Below, one piece after another: positions 19,630 through 29,046 of a stretch of 64,000 bases of DNA (position 1 is its first letter; each line of letters opens with the position of its first letter). The notes below the pieces were generated by a model, which saw only the letters and a program-made list of their open reading frames with translations, was not told where the DNA came from and made no database searches. The position numbers and the translations under genes are program-made. Origin of the DNA: Oceanobacillus bengalensis (GTDB taxonomy: Bacteria; Bacillota; Bacilli; Bacillales; Amphibacillaceae); assembly GCF_003628445.1 (NCBI RefSeq), contig NZ_RBZO01000015.1, positions 37,429-101,428 of the forward strand. The letters run 5' to 3'.

Positions 19630-19737
19630 GACTTGGCTGTCATCAAGCCTTTCGGTGATAGCCTTAGGGGAAGTTCGGTTAAAAACGCGACGTCCTATCG
19701 CAACACCGAACTGACCTACATCCTGTAGGCCCAAGTC
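19630..19737 (-). repeat. Structured palindromic element in the ssb-rpsR spacer
   Basis: Nested complementary arms: GACTTGG (19630) with CCAAGTC (19731), AGTTCGGT (19672) with ACCGAACT (19705), and CCTAC / GTAGG at 19715-19728. The spacer is GC-richer than its surroundings. It is transcribed between ssb and rpsR. It resembles the dispersed palindromic repeats of related bacilli rather than a ribosomal-protein leader, but that likeness is from memory. Confidence 0.55.
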
Positions 19738-19760
19738 AGTTGCACTGTCTTTTTAAACCA

Positions 19761-20276
19761 TTAGAACGGCAAATCATCATCTGATATATCAATCGGTTCA
19801 CCATTATTTTTAAATGGATCCTCGGTTGGTTGATTCTGATTTGGTTGAAATTGGTTTTGGTTAAATTGATTTTGATTTTGATTTTGATTTTGGTTTTGAT
19901 TTGGATTAAATTGGTTCTGATTTTGGCCTAATGAACTTTGTCCGCCCCCTGAGGAGCCTTTTGATTCTAGAAATTGAATGCTTTCAGCAACAATTTCTGT
20001 TACATAAACCATCTTGCCATCTTGTCCTTCATAATTACGTGTTTGCACACGGCCATCGACACCTATTAAATTACCTTTTTTCATGTAATTAGCTAGGTTT
20101 TCGGCCTGTCTGCGCCATACGACACCATTAATAAAGTCAGCTTCACGATTACCTTGTTGGTTTGTGAAAGGTCGATTAACAGCAATGTTAAAGTTAGCAA
20201 CTGCTACTCCAGTTGGCGTATAACGTAATTCAGGATCCCTCGTTAATCTGCCTACTAATACGACACGATTTAACAT
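19761..20276 (-). CDS. ssb: Single-stranded DNA-binding protein
   Basis: 171 residues: an OB-fold domain (about 1-106) starting [21 protein letters not shown], then a low-complexity tail of repeated Asn/Gln ([20 protein letters not shown]) and the conserved acidic tip DISDDDLPF that docks replication and repair proteins. ATG 20276 follows AAGGAG by 8 nt. The tail is encoded by a short DNA tandem repeat and may vary in length between strains. Confidence 0.98.
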   Translation of the reverse strand: MLNRVVLVGRLTRDPELRYTPTGVAVANFNIAVNRPFTNQQGNREADFINGVVWRRQAENLANYMKKGNLIGVDGRVQTRNYEGQDGKMVYVTEIVAESIQFLESKGSSGGGQSSLGQNQNQFNPNQNQNQNQNQNQFNQNQFQPNQNQPTEDPFKNNGEPIDISDDDLPF

Positions 20277-20291
20277 CAGAACCACTCCTTA

Positions 20292-20582
20292 TTATTTTTC
20301 ATCTACTCGAATTGCTATATGACGAATAATATCATCACTAAACTTAGCTAAGCGATCAAATTCATTTACTGACTTTTCATCACCGCTGAAGTTAATAAGA
20401 ATATAATATCCATCACGATAGTCATTGATTTCATATGCTAGGCGTTTTTTGCCTTTTTCATCAACTTTTTCAATCTCCGCTCCATTATCAGTTAGAATCT
20501 TGTTGAAGCGCTCAACTAAAGCTGTTTGTGCTTCTTCCTCGATATCTGGGCGGATGATGTACATAATTTCGTATTTTCTCAT
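20292..20582 (-). CDS. rpsF: 30S ribosomal protein S6
   Basis: 96 residues, typical S6 ([17 protein letters not shown] at the start, [18 protein letters not shown] in the core). It pairs with S18 in the small-subunit platform. The ribosome binding site AAGGAGG precedes ATG 20582. First gene of rpsF-ssb-rpsR. Confidence 0.98.
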   Translation of the reverse strand: MRKYEIMYIIRPDIEEEAQTALVERFNKILTDNGAEIEKVDEKGKKRLAYEINDYRDGYYILINFSGDEKSVNEFDRLAKFSDDIIRHIAIRVDEK

Positions 20583-20683
20583 CCGTTACACCTCCTTTTG
20601 GTCTTAGCGGCCCTTATCTCTGAAGATAGAACTTCTACGAATAAGAGCAAGGAGCAATTTAATTTAATTACTCACAATGATGA

Positions 20684-20712
20684 ATTATACCAAATCTTTT
20701 ATAAAAAAACAA
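20684..20712 (-). promoter_or_regulatory. Sigma-A promoter of rpsF-ssb-rpsR
   Basis: Minus strand -35 TTGTTT (20712-20707) and -10 TATAAT (20689-20684), spacer 17 bp. The leader that follows is about 95 nt and contains GGGCCGC near the start codon, where S6:S18 autoregulatory leaders lie in other bacteria; I could not confirm that fold. Confidence 0.7.
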
Positions 20713-20751
20713 GCATTCGAGAGATCCTAATTTGTTATACACCATATAACC

Positions 20752-21852
20752 TTACACATTAAATCGGAAGTGTATGATATCGCCATCTTTTACGATGTAC
20801 TCTTTCCCTTCCAATCGAACCTTACCTTTTTCCCGTGCATGTGCCATCGTTCCAGCTTCAAGCAAATCATCGTAAGATACTGTTTCAGCTCGGATAAATC
20901 CTCTTTCAAAATCGGTATGAATAATTCCTGCTGCTTGAGGCGCTTTAATCCCTTTTCGGAACGTCCATGCACGTACTTCTTGTACACCCGCTGTGAAATA
21001 CGTTGCAAGCCCTAGTAGGCTATAAGAGGCCTTTATAAGCTTATCAAGACCTGATTCATTGATACCTAATTCCTCTAAAAACATTACCTTTTCTTCTGCA
21101 TCTAATTCAGAAATTTCTTCTTCTATTTTAGCACAAATAACGATAACTTCCGCGCCTTCTTTTGCTGCATATTCTCTAACCTTTTGTACATTCTCGTTCG
21201 TATCACTATCCTGTACTTCATCTTCAGCTACGTTTGCAACATATAACGTTGGCTTGCTAGTTAATAAATGTAGACCTTTAACTATCTTCAATTGATCATC
21301 ACTAAATTCAATGGCACGAGCAGGTTTTTCTTCTTCAAGACCTGCTTTTAATTTCTCAAGCACATTAAACTCTGCAACCGCCTCTTTATCTTTCTGCCTT
21401 GCAAGTTTTTCTACACGCTGATAACGTTTATTTACTGTTTCTAGATCAGCCAAAATAAGCTCTAAGTTAATGACTTCAATATCGTCAATTGGATCTACAA
21501 TACCTGCAACATGTGTAATATTCTCATCTACAAAGCAACGTACAACTTGGCAAATCGCATCAACCTGACGAATGTGAGATAAGAACTGATTCCCTAGTCC
21601 TTCTCCTTTACTTGCACCTTTAACAATACCAGCAATATCCGTAAACTCAAATGTGGTTGGTACAGTCTTTTTTGGTTGTACTAATTCAGTTAATTTATTT
21701 AAACGTTCGTCTGGAACTTCAACAATCCCAACATTCGGATCAATTGTAGCAAAAGGATAATTTGCTGCTTCTGCTCCTGCCTGTGTTATTGCATTAAAAA
21801 GCGTAGACTTCCCTACGTTCGGTAGTCCGACGATTCCTGCTGTTAGCGCCAT
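20752..21852 (-). CDS. ychF: Ribosome-associated ATPase/GTPase YchF (OLA1 family)
   Basis: 366 residues. G1 motif GLPNVGKST, switch region TTFEFTDIAGIVKGAS, a coiled-coil insertion (about 130-190) and a C-terminal TGS domain (about 280-364). YchF proteins prefer ATP and bind ribosomes. The gene sits upstream of rpsF as yyaF does in B. subtilis. Confidence 0.97.
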   Translation of the reverse strand: MALTAGIVGLPNVGKSTLFNAITQAGAEAANYPFATIDPNVGIVEVPDERLNKLTELVQPKKTVPTTFEFTDIAGIVKGASKGEGLGNQFLSHIRQVDAICQVVRCFVDENITHVAGIVDPIDDIEVINLELILADLETVNKRYQRVEKLARQKDKEAVAEFNVLEKLKAGLEEEKPARAIEFSDDQLKIVKGLHLLTSKPTLYVANVAEDEVQDSDTNENVQKVREYAAKEGAEVIVICAKIEEEISELDAEEKVMFLEELGINESGLDKLIKASYSLLGLATYFTAGVQEVRAWTFRKGIKAPQAAGIIHTDFERGFIRAETVSYDDLLEAGTMAHAREKGKVRLEGKEYIVKDGDIIHFRFNV

Positions 21853-21946
21853 TTACTTTCCACTCCTTAAGGGGTTCTTACATTAGAACGCGTTCATTAC
21901 TCTCATTATAGGTACTAGTAAAAGAAAAGACAAATACATAAAAAAC

Positions 21947-21976
21947 AAAAATAGGTACTAAATAGATACCTATTTT
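21947..21976 (-). terminator. Terminator downstream of the DUF951 gene
   Basis: AAAATAGGTA / TACCTATTTTT stem with a T-rich tail (TTTTTGTTTTTT) on the minus strand. Confidence 0.75.
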
Positions 21977-22070
21977 CCAAATTTCACTCTATCATTTTTA
22001 CTTTTTCAGATACTTTATTACTACTATTTTAGCATTTCCTATGAAGTTTCGTCTATTTTTAAGAAACTTC

Positions 22071-22268
22071 CTACTCTCCAGCCTTTTCCACTACTTTTTT
22101 TATTTTTTTTACAAATTCACGTCTTGGGAGCATAACACTATGATTACAACCAAGGCATTTAATCCGAATATCCATCCCCATTCGAATTATTTTCCAACGA
22201 TTTTCTCCACAGGGATGTTGCTTTTTCATTTGAACAACATCATTTAATCCAAACTCTTTCTCTACCAT
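22071..22268 (-). CDS. yyzM: DUF951 family protein (YyzM-like)
   Basis: 65 residues with the family pattern: DVVQMKKQHPCG near the start, GMDIRIKCLGCNHSVMLPR in the middle. Two conserved Cys regions (PCG and CLGC) suggest a small metal- or nucleic-acid-binding fold. It lies near ychF and yyaC as in B. subtilis. Function unknown. Confidence 0.88.
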   Translation of the reverse strand: MVEKEFGLNDVVQMKKQHPCGENRWKIIRMGMDIRIKCLGCNHSVMLPRREFVKKIKKVVEKAGE

Positions 22269-22355
22269 TTGGCAATCTCCTTTTTTTGCTATTATTATAC
22301 CTAAATTTCGATCGCTGTGCTTGTACTTTTTATATTTTCTACAACGTTAAAATTA

Positions 22356-23366
22356 TTAACTTTTCTTCCATAATGGAAAAAGCAATAGTCTAGTTAATAC
22401 ATATAGATTTAAGATACCATAAATCGGATAAATAAAACTTATTAGTGTTGAGAAACCAATGGTTGTTAACGGAATCATCGTAATCAATACTACGATAACA
22501 ATCCAAACAAACGGTTTATTTGTAAACTCGCTAATTCTTGTAACAATCCCTAAGATACCTGATGCAGCTGTTGTAAAGATAGCAAACCATAACATAACTG
22601 ACATAAATATAAGTATTTCAAATGGATAGTGCTTTAATATCGCAAATAGCGGAATTTCATATAATAAAATTTCATCAGCAATTTGAATTAAACTATTATT
22701 GTAAATAAAAGATACAATCCCTAATATTAGTCCACTACCTATCGATGCAATAAGTATTTCCTTTTTTGATGTTACTTTATCACCGATCGCTCCTAAGACA
22801 GCTATTAACGGCAAGATGTTTAAAGCAGTAAACGGAAATGCAGCTGTCCAATTACGCTGTTCTGACATATGTGAAAACAAATGTAAATCTTGATCATAAG
22901 TAAATAATATAAGAATAAAAAGAAGTCCTCCAATCAATAATGGCAAAATTAATTGATTGATTGCAAGCAGTCCATCAATATTTTTCATAAATAATACAAC
23001 TAAAGCGACAACGATAACGGCTATTCCCCACCATTTGGAGTAATTAAATGCTTGTCCTGTAGCTCCACTACCAGCAATCATCACAACTGTTGTTGAAAAC
23101 AAATAGAAAAATATCATTACATCGTAGAATTTCACAAGCTTCTCTCCGACAATCTCCCTTAATACTGGTAAATAATGTGTTGATTTCTTCTTATAACTAA
23201 TTTCCATAATGACTGTACAGCAGATAGAAAAAAAGATTGTAAATAAGAGAATAGCTAGTCCACTTTCATGCCCAAAAAACTGCCATAACTCCCTGCCAGA
23301 CGCATATCCTGCACCAATTGTTGTACCAACGATTAAAAACATCCATTTCATACCCGCACTCCACAT
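22356..23366 (-). CDS. YkvI-family membrane transporter-like protein
   Basis: 336 residues with about ten membrane helices. The N-terminal GTTIGAGYASGRELWQFFG is the unwound first helix typical of LeuT-fold carriers and is characteristic of the YkvI family. The substrate is unknown. ATG 23366 is preceded by GGAGGAAATATA. It is divergent from yyaC with only 87 bp between starts, so promoters overlap. Confidence 0.78.
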   Translation of the reverse strand: MWSAGMKWMFLIVGTTIGAGYASGRELWQFFGHESGLAILLFTIFFSICCTVIMEISYKKKSTHYLPVLREIVGEKLVKFYDVMIFFYLFSTTVVMIAGSGATGQAFNYSKWWGIAVIVVALVVLFMKNIDGLLAINQLILPLLIGGLLFILILFTYDQDLHLFSHMSEQRNWTAAFPFTALNILPLIAVLGAIGDKVTSKKEILIASIGSGLILGIVSFIYNNSLIQIADEILLYEIPLFAILKHYPFEILIFMSVMLWFAIFTTAASGILGIVTRISEFTNKPFVWIVIVVLITMIPLTTIGFSTLISFIYPIYGILNLYVLTRLLLFPLWKKS

Positions 23367-23453
23367 TATATTTCCTCCAATATTTTAAGAATCAATGTAT
23401 ATAAAGATAAAAAAAACCGTATACTATACCAATATGATTTTGGAGGATAAGCT

Positions 23454-24074
23454 ATGAATCTAAAAAGCCGATTTGGAAATTTTAATGAAAACTTTCGTAT
23501 GGTACATAACGACCCATCCTTATATAAGACAATGAGCGATAAAATCATTTCATGGCTTCCAGAACTTCCTCGTGAATATGTTGTCATATGTATAGGTACA
23601 GATCGCTCAACAGGGGATGCACTTGGGCCACTGACTGGTTCATTACTCGAAGAATTAAAACCAAGACACCTGAGCGTATATGGAACATTGCATGAGCCTG
23701 TTCATGCTACTAATTTGGAGGAAAGCATTAATAAAATTGAGAGCACTCATCGAAACCCTTATATTATTGCAATTGATGCATGTTTAGGAAAGAACAGCTC
23801 AATCGGTCATTTAATTGCAGCAAAAGGCCCACTAAAGCCAGGTGCAGCGCTTAATAAAGCCTTACCAGAAGTTGGAGATATACACATCACTGCCGTCGTC
23901 AATATCGGAGGATTTATGGAGTATTCCGTTTTACAAAATACGAGGCTTTCCGTAGTGATGGATATGGCGAAACAAATTGCCTCCCTATTAGACCACATTG
24001 ACAGGAGATTAAAATATAATTACTCCATCCCAGCAGTCGTAACAAAAGGTATTGAAGAAAGGCATTCTATCTAA
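23454..24074 (+). CDS. yyaC: Sporulation protein YyaC (DUF1256)
   Basis: 206 residues of the YyaC family, which is related in fold to germination protease GPR: CIGTDRSTGDALGPLTGS, YGTLHEPVHATNLEE, IIAIDACLGKNSSIG and NIGGFMEY are family blocks. In B. subtilis yyaC lies in the same origin-proximal neighbourhood. Its precise activity in spores is not settled. Confidence 0.92.
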   Translation: MNLKSRFGNFNENFRMVHNDPSLYKTMSDKIISWLPELPREYVVICIGTDRSTGDALGPLTGSLLEELKPRHLSVYGTLHEPVHATNLEESINKIESTHRNPYIIAIDACLGKNSSIGHLIAAKGPLKPGAALNKALPEVGDIHITAVVNIGGFMEYSVLQNTRLSVVMDMAKQIASLLDHIDRRLKYNYSIPAVVTKGIEERHSI

Positions 24075-24082
24075 ACATCAAG

Positions 24083-24119
24083 AAAAAGGTAGCTAGTTTC
24101 CTCAACTAACTACCTTTTT
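24083..24119. terminator. Bidirectional terminator between yyaC and the channel-like gene
   Basis: AAAAAGGTAGCTAGTT / AACTAACTACCTTTTT arms around a 5-nt loop; A- and T-tracts on both sides. Confidence 0.88.
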
Positions 24120-24753
24120 CTTGGTTGATTTCCTTTTTTTCTTTTAACTTATTATTTTTAACGCTTTTATATAATCCTTCTATCTTCGTAAAAATCCATT
24201 GCAATGCTAATCCTTGAACAATGATTCCTACAATAGAAGTAATAGTAAGTAACCATATGGACATATTATTTTCAATAACAAATATTTCGCGGCCAAAAAA
24301 TAATAAATGCCCATATGAAACATATAATGCATCCGTAAAATGAATAATGGAGTTTTCTATTTTCAGAAGCACAAATGATTCTATGATCAACAACATATTT
24401 ATAACTGTTATAACCATTGATAATGAACGATAAGATAATCGATCGATAAATGGAGAAACATAATATTTTGTAATTGTTTTTATGCGAAATAGATAAATTA
24501 CCCTTACAATTCTTGCCACTTGGAAGAACTGATCAAATGGAATGATGGCTATGACCAGAAATGGATTTCGCTTCATAAATGACCATTTATTCTCAGCTAA
24601 AATAATGCGAACAATGAAGTCAATGGTAAACACAGCCCAAACGATCCAATTGATACTACTGTTAACGGTACTTTCTGTAAAAATTGACGTAATGGCCATC
24701 ATAACCAAGAGAAGCATGATTCCCTCATATATTATTTTCATTACTTTTTGCAT
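24106..24753 (-). CDS. Voltage-gated-channel-like membrane protein without a K+ filter
   Basis: 215 residues. Five or six hydrophobic segments lie in the order of a 6-TM ion channel. A short charged helix QVARIVRVIYLFRIK resembles an S4 segment. In the pore position the sequence is ALYVSYGHLLFFGREIF, with no TVGYG selectivity filter. The C-terminus is a short Lys-rich tail without an RCK domain. It may be a degenerate channel or a relative with another role. The terminator overlaps its last codons. Confidence 0.6.
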   Translation of the reverse strand: MQKVMKIIYEGIMLLLVMMAITSIFTESTVNSSINWIVWAVFTIDFIVRIILAENKWSFMKRNPFLVIAIIPFDQFFQVARIVRVIYLFRIKTITKYYVSPFIDRLSYRSLSMVITVINMLLIIESFVLLKIENSIIHFTDALYVSYGHLLFFGREIFVIENNMSIWLLTITSIVGIIVQGLALQWIFTKIEGLYKSVKNNKLKEKKEINQEKGS

Positions 24754-24804
24754 ATCTTTAACCCCACTATCTAAACTTCATTCTACCATTAGCAATCCAA
24801 TCTA

Positions 24805-25509
24805 TTAAATAAGCTGGTAGATATAATAGATTAAAATAACGGTGAAGATAGATGGTAATAGATTCCCTATCCGTATTTGCGTTAGCTTGAGCATATTCAA
24901 GCCAATGGCAACAATGAGTAGTCCTCCTACAGCAGTCAATTCCGTAATTAAACCATTTAATAATGCTTCTGGGATCCACTTATCAATATATGTAGCAAAT
25001 AAAGCAATGGATCCTTGGTAAACGATGACTGGTATGACCGATAGCATGACACCCATACCAAGTGTTGTTGTTAATACTAAACTAGTAAATCCATCCAATA
25101 TACCTTTTGTTATTAGTACACCATGGTCCCCACGAATACCACTATCTAGAGCGCCTATAATTGCCATGGCACCAATACAAAACACTAAGGTTGCTGTTAC
25201 AAAACCTTGTGAAATACTAACATCATCACTTGTTGTCGCAAACTTACTCCCTATCCATGTCCCAAAGTGATTTAATACATCCTCAATACGAAGGACCTCA
25301 CCAATAATTGCCCCTGAAAGTAAACTTAGTAACACAATAATAACTTGGTCTGTTGAAATGGCCATTTGTAAACCGATTAAGATCACGACTAAACCAATTC
25401 CTTGCATGACTGTTTCTTTATATCTTTCTGGGATTCTCGTAAAAAATAAACCAAGCATACTCCCAATTACAATAAGTCCCCCATTAACCAGTGTACCGAA
25501 TAAAACCAT
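24805..25509 (-). CDS. DUF554 family membrane protein
   Basis: 234 residues, about seven hydrophobic helices. Family blocks: LVNGGLIVIGSMLGLFF at the start, TATLVFCIGAMAIIGALDSG in the middle and LTAVGGLLIVAIGLNML near the end. It resembles the YdfK/YqgA proteins of Bacillus. Function unknown, possibly transport. It lies just upstream of a parS site. Confidence 0.85.
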   Translation of the reverse strand: MVLFGTLVNGGLIVIGSMLGLFFTRIPERYKETVMQGIGLVVILIGLQMAISTDQVIIVLLSLLSGAIIGEVLRIEDVLNHFGTWIGSKFATTSDDVSISQGFVTATLVFCIGAMAIIGALDSGIRGDHGVLITKGILDGFTSLVLTTTLGMGVMLSVIPVIVYQGSIALFATYIDKWIPEALLNGLITELTAVGGLLIVAIGLNMLKLTQIRIGNLLPSIFTVILIYYIYQLI

Positions 25510-25549
25510 TTCCCCATCTCCATCTATGTATATTAGCGATTAAACAACA

Positions 25550-25565
25550 TGTTTCACGTGGAACA
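25550..25565. promoter_or_regulatory. parS site 1
   Basis: TGTTTCACGTGGAACA; the complement TGTTCCACGTGAAACA matches the B. subtilis parS consensus exactly. It is the ParB (Spo0J) loading site, here 5' of the DUF554 gene and next to repeat copy B. Confidence 0.95.
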
Positions 25566-25706
25566 TTTTGTTATTCATTTTATCCTACTATTTACCAACT
25601 AGAAATTCAATGCAAGAAATAGTATGTGATTCATATGGTTCCTTTTCATCTTTTATCCATTTAATTGATGTATGCTGAGTCATAATATGTATAAACTCCA
25701 AACTAA

Positions 25707-26090
25707 CTTAATTCAGATTATCTTAAATCGGAGCACATCTCGCCGTCTGGGATCGCTCCGGGCGGATGCTTTCCGCGGGCACGGCCTCAGCCTCCTCAGA
25801 AGCACAGAACGCTTCTTCCGGGGTCTTCGGACACGTGCTATTCCCGCAGGAGTCACCGCCCTGCACTCACCCAGACTAGTGAAGTAGTACGATGCTTTTT
25901 GACTTTACGTATCGAAGGAGATAATGGTTAGTAACTTAAACTCAGTGGAGGAAAGACACGTAGACTCCTACGGGAGGATAGGCCTAGGTGAGACTGCGTA
26001 GTGCGACAGCACGGAGGAGGCTCACCAGCCGCCCGTGGAAAGCGAAGTGTCTTTCCGGAACGGTGTATTCAAGACTATTCTGAATTAAAG
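25707..26090 (+). repeat. Two-hairpin intergenic repeat, copy B
   Basis: Same architecture and orientation as the element at 13140. Outer arms lie at 25707-25724 and 26071-26090 (CTTAATTCAGA-type). Left hairpin arms are GTCTGGG (25745) / CCCAGAC (25870) and GGGCGG (25760) / CCGCCC (25856). Right hairpin arms are GGAAAGACAC (25950) / GTGTCTTTCC (26047). Cores shared with copy A include GCTTTCCGCGGGCACGGCC, CTTCGGACACGTGCT, GGCCTAGGTGAGACT and GGCTCACCAGCCGCCCG. It separates parS site 1 from the parB terminator. Confidence 0.85.
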
Positions 26091-26131
26091 AGATCAACAC
26101 TTTACATCAACTATTAATTAGATATAATACA

Positions 26132-26166
26132 CAAAAAAAGACTGACAACACTTAGATGTCAGTCTC
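26132..26166 (-). terminator. parAB terminator
   Basis: AGACTGACA / TTGTCAGTCT stem followed by seven T on the minus strand. Confidence 0.88.
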
Positions 26167-26172
26167 TACACG

Positions 26173-27009
26173 TTATTCTTCCAGCATCTCTATAATTCGT
26201 TCTAAATCATCATCCGTGTAAAATTCAATTTCGATTTTCCCTTTACGTTTCCCACGTTGTATCGTAACTGCCGTTCCTAAGCGGTCCCTAAGTATGGATT
26301 CCCTATCACTGAGAAACATATCTTTTTTCGGCTTTTCTTTCTTGTTTTCTGGTTTTTGATTTAAAATATGAATTAATTTTTCTACCTGTCTTACATTTAG
26401 CTTTTCTTTCCTAATTTTATTAACTAATGGCCTTAACTTTTCTTTATCTTTTAAACCGAGTAATGTTCGGCCATGGCCCATGGATAACTCACCATTATTA
26501 ATAGATGCAATGATATAATCTGGTAAGGATAGTAACCGGACCATATTAGCAATATGTGATCGACTCTTTCCTAAACGACTAGATAATTCCTCTTGTGTTA
26601 CCCTAAGTTCATGCATTAAATTTGCATATGCTTGCGCTTCTTCAATTGGAGTCAAATCTTCACGTTGTAGATTTTCCAACAATGCCAGTTCCATCATCTT
26701 TTCATCAGATAACTCTTTAACAATGACTGGAATCTTTTTAAGACCAGCCTCTTTAGCTGCTCGAAAACGTCTCTCACCAACGACGATTTCATACCCTTTA
26801 ATACTTTTCCGAGCAATAAGTGGTTGAAGAATACCATATTGTAAGATAGATTCCTTCAACTCTTCTATGGCATCCGCATGAAACGTCTTCCTAGGTTGGT
26901 ATGGATTTGGTCTACATTGTGTGATAGCAATTTCTTGGATAGAATCTTTGTCTTCTTTTTCTATTTCTGGAAAAAAGGCATTAATACCTTTACCCAACCC
27001 TCTCGCCAC
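26173..27009 (-). CDS. parB: Chromosome-partitioning protein ParB (Spo0J)
   Basis: 278 residues. The CTPase/ParB-N domain holds NPYQPRKTF and GERRFRAAK; a helix-turn-helix (RLGKSRSHIANMVRLLSLP, about 138-160) reads parS; the C-terminal dimerisation domain ends near IIEMLEE. It forms sliding clamps loaded at parS and recruits SMC. It overlaps parA by 20 bp. The short N-terminal MARGLGKGINAFF is the ParA-stimulating arm. Confidence 0.97.
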   Translation of the reverse strand: MARGLGKGINAFFPEIEKEDKDSIQEIAITQCRPNPYQPRKTFHADAIEELKESILQYGILQPLIARKSIKGYEIVVGERRFRAAKEAGLKKIPVIVKELSDEKMMELALLENLQREDLTPIEEAQAYANLMHELRVTQEELSSRLGKSRSHIANMVRLLSLPDYIIASINNGELSMGHGRTLLGLKDKEKLRPLVNKIRKEKLNVRQVEKLIHILNQKPENKKEKPKKDMFLSDRESILRDRLGTAVTIQRGKRKGKIEIEFYTDDDLERIIEMLEE

Positions 27010-27763
27010 TAGCCATCACTTCCTTCGCTAATTCAAGATAAACCTCTGCTCCTTTTGATCTTGGATCATATGTTATGATTGGTTGACCATGACTTGGCGC
27101 TTCCCCGAGTCTTACATTTCTTGGAATAATTGTTTGATAGACTTTATCTTGAAAATATTTTTTAACTTCTTCAATTACTTGAATACCTAAATTCGTCCGT
27201 GCATCAAGCATTGTCAGTAACACACCTTCAATCATTAAGTTCTTATTCAAATGCTTTTGCACAAGCCTGACAGTATTGAGTAATTGACTTAATCCTTCAA
27301 GGGCATAATATTCACATTGAACTGGTATAATCACTGCGTCTGAGGCAGTTAATGCATTTAACGTTAATAACCCTAATGAAGGAGGACAATCAATAACAAT
27401 ATAATCATAAGAATCCTTTAGGCTTTCTAAAGCCTTTTTTAAACGAATCTCTCTAGAAATAATTGGAACAAGTTCAATTTCTGCTCCAGCTAATTGAATA
27501 GTAGCAGGAATAATATCCAAATTATTTACATTTGTTGATATTACTACTTCCTCAGCTGGTAGGTCATCAACTAAAACATTGTATACGCATTTGCTAACAT
27601 CAGCTTTATTTACCCCAACTCCACTCGTTGCATTACCTTGTGGGTCAGTATCTACAACCAGTACCTTATTCCCCATATATGCAAGACAGGCACTTAAATT
27701 CACTGATGATGTTGTTTTCCCGACGCCACCTTTTTGGTTTGCGATGGACATTATTTTTCCCAT
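26990..27763 (-). CDS. parA: Chromosome-partitioning ATPase ParA (Soj)
   Basis: 257 residues, deviant Walker A KGGVGKTTSS, Walker A-prime DTDPQGNATSG and Walker B VIDCPPSLGLL. It is the Soj type, which with ParB segregates origins and in B. subtilis also acts on DnaA to tune initiation. Two-gene operon with parB. Confidence 0.97.
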   Translation of the reverse strand: MGKIMSIANQKGGVGKTTSSVNLSACLAYMGNKVLVVDTDPQGNATSGVGVNKADVSKCVYNVLVDDLPAEEVVISTNVNNLDIIPATIQLAGAEIELVPIISREIRLKKALESLKDSYDYIVIDCPPSLGLLTLNALTASDAVIIPVQCEYYALEGLSQLLNTVRLVQKHLNKNLMIEGVLLTMLDARTNLGIQVIEEVKKYFQDKVYQTIIPRNVRLGEAPSHGQPIITYDPRSKGAEVYLELAKEVMASGERVG

Positions 27764-27883
27764 GTTGACACCTTCCTAAAACTATATACATTCTATTCTA
27801 TCATTTTTTTCAATAAAACTACTATATATTTAGCATATTTTATCTATTTGTCATATGAAAGGAATAGATTGCTATTTACCTTT

Positions 27884-27914
27884 AAAAAATACCCATCTTA
27901 CGCTTAAGATGGGT
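27884..27914 (-). terminator. noc terminator
   Basis: TACCCATCTTA / TAAGATGGGTA stem with a tetraloop and a T6 tail on the minus strand. It separates noc from parAB. Confidence 0.9.
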
Positions 27915-27934
27915 ACTCAATGTATGTGATCGTA

Positions 27935-28801
27935 TCATTTCTTTTTTGGTATTTTAACGGTAATTTGGTAGTAATCATCATATTCCTTCTCATCGGATTC
28001 TACATCAACACCTGTTTTTGTTACCATACTGAGCGACTGACGTATCGTATTCATCGCAATACGTATATCTTTATTGATTCCTTTAAATTTTGCACGTTTC
28101 TTTTTGTTCTCTTTCGGCTCAAGTACTTTTTCGATTCTTTCTTCTGTCTGTTTGACATTTAAATCATGTTCTACAATCAATTGTAACATCTGGATTTGCT
28201 TCTCCGGATCCTTCAATTTAATTAATGACCTTGCATGACGTTCCGTAATTGATTTGTTCAATAAGGCTTCATGCACTTCTTCTGGAAGCTTCAGCAGACG
28301 TAATTTATTTGCAATAGTAGATTGATTTTTCCCTAATCTTTGGGCTAGCGCCTCTTGTGTAAGAGAATGCATTTCTAATAATTTTGAGTAGGCATATGCC
28401 TCTTCAATCACAGTAAGTTCCTCACGCTGAAGGTTTTCTATTAATGCTACCGATGCCGTTTCAGTATCTGACATTTCTCGAATAATAGCAGAAATATTCT
28501 CCCATTCAAGCGTTTGTACCGCTCTCCAGCGACGTTCCCCTGCAATAATTTCATAGTGATCTTCTTCCATTCGCCTTACAATAATAGGTTGGATCATCCC
28601 ATGTGTGTGAATGGTTTGCGCCAACTCTTTTATTTTTTCATTATTGAAGATTGTTCTTGGCTGATAGCGATTGGGAACAATACTTTTTACAGGAAGTTGA
28701 ACGACTTCATCCGGGTTATAAGGCACTTCTTCTTCTGTTTCTGTTTCAGATGACGTAACCTTATCTCCAAAACCAAAAATACGATTAAAAGGATGCACCA
28801 C
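27935..28801 (-). CDS. noc: Nucleoid occlusion protein Noc
   Basis: 288-residue ParB paralogue. The N-terminal amphipathic segment ([13 protein letters not shown]) matches the membrane-targeting helix of Noc. The CTP-binding motifs [11 protein letters not shown] and GERRWRAVQ and the [25 protein letters not shown] are present, and the C-terminal [16 protein letters not shown] is the block seen in Noc rather than Spo0J. The start is GTG 28801, following AAGGTGG. Noc binds NBS sites and blocks division over the nucleoid; no NBS was identified here. Confidence 0.93.
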   Translation of the reverse strand: MVHPFNRIFGFGDKVTSSETETEEEVPYNPDEVVQLPVKSIVPNRYQPRTIFNNEKIKELAQTIHTHGMIQPIIVRRMEEDHYEIIAGERRWRAVQTLEWENISAIIREMSDTETASVALIENLQREELTVIEEAYAYSKLLEMHSLTQEALAQRLGKNQSTIANKLRLLKLPEEVHEALLNKSITERHARSLIKLKDPEKQIQMLQLIVEHDLNVKQTEERIEKVLEPKENKKKRAKFKGINKDIRIAMNTIRQSLSMVTKTGVDVESDEKEYDDYYQITVKIPKKK

Positions 28802-28849
28802 TATTTGACACCACCTTTAAATTCTATAAATAGTTTCTATGTAAGAAAT

Positions 28850-28865
28850 TGTTTCACGTGAAACA
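28850..28865. promoter_or_regulatory. parS site 2
   Basis: TGTTTCACGTGAAACA, a perfect 16-bp palindrome fitting the parS consensus, about 50 bp upstream of noc. Confidence 0.95.
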
Positions 28866-29046
28866 ATTTGTGAGTGTTTCAGATTAATTGATTGCTATTC
28901 TCGATAAGTAAGCTACCCTATAAGGGCGCAACCTATCTATTATGTGTATTTATCCTAAATATATTTTACCATAGTTAAACGCAGAAAAGTATTAATATAT
29001 TTACTAGATTTATCGTTTGTGATACAAAAAGAAGCCATGATGCGCG

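Noticed and set aside
25672..25887. 71-codon plus-strand reading frame over repeat copy B
   Set aside because: It lies mainly inside the left hairpin of the repeat and shares its frame content with copy A; no start signal.
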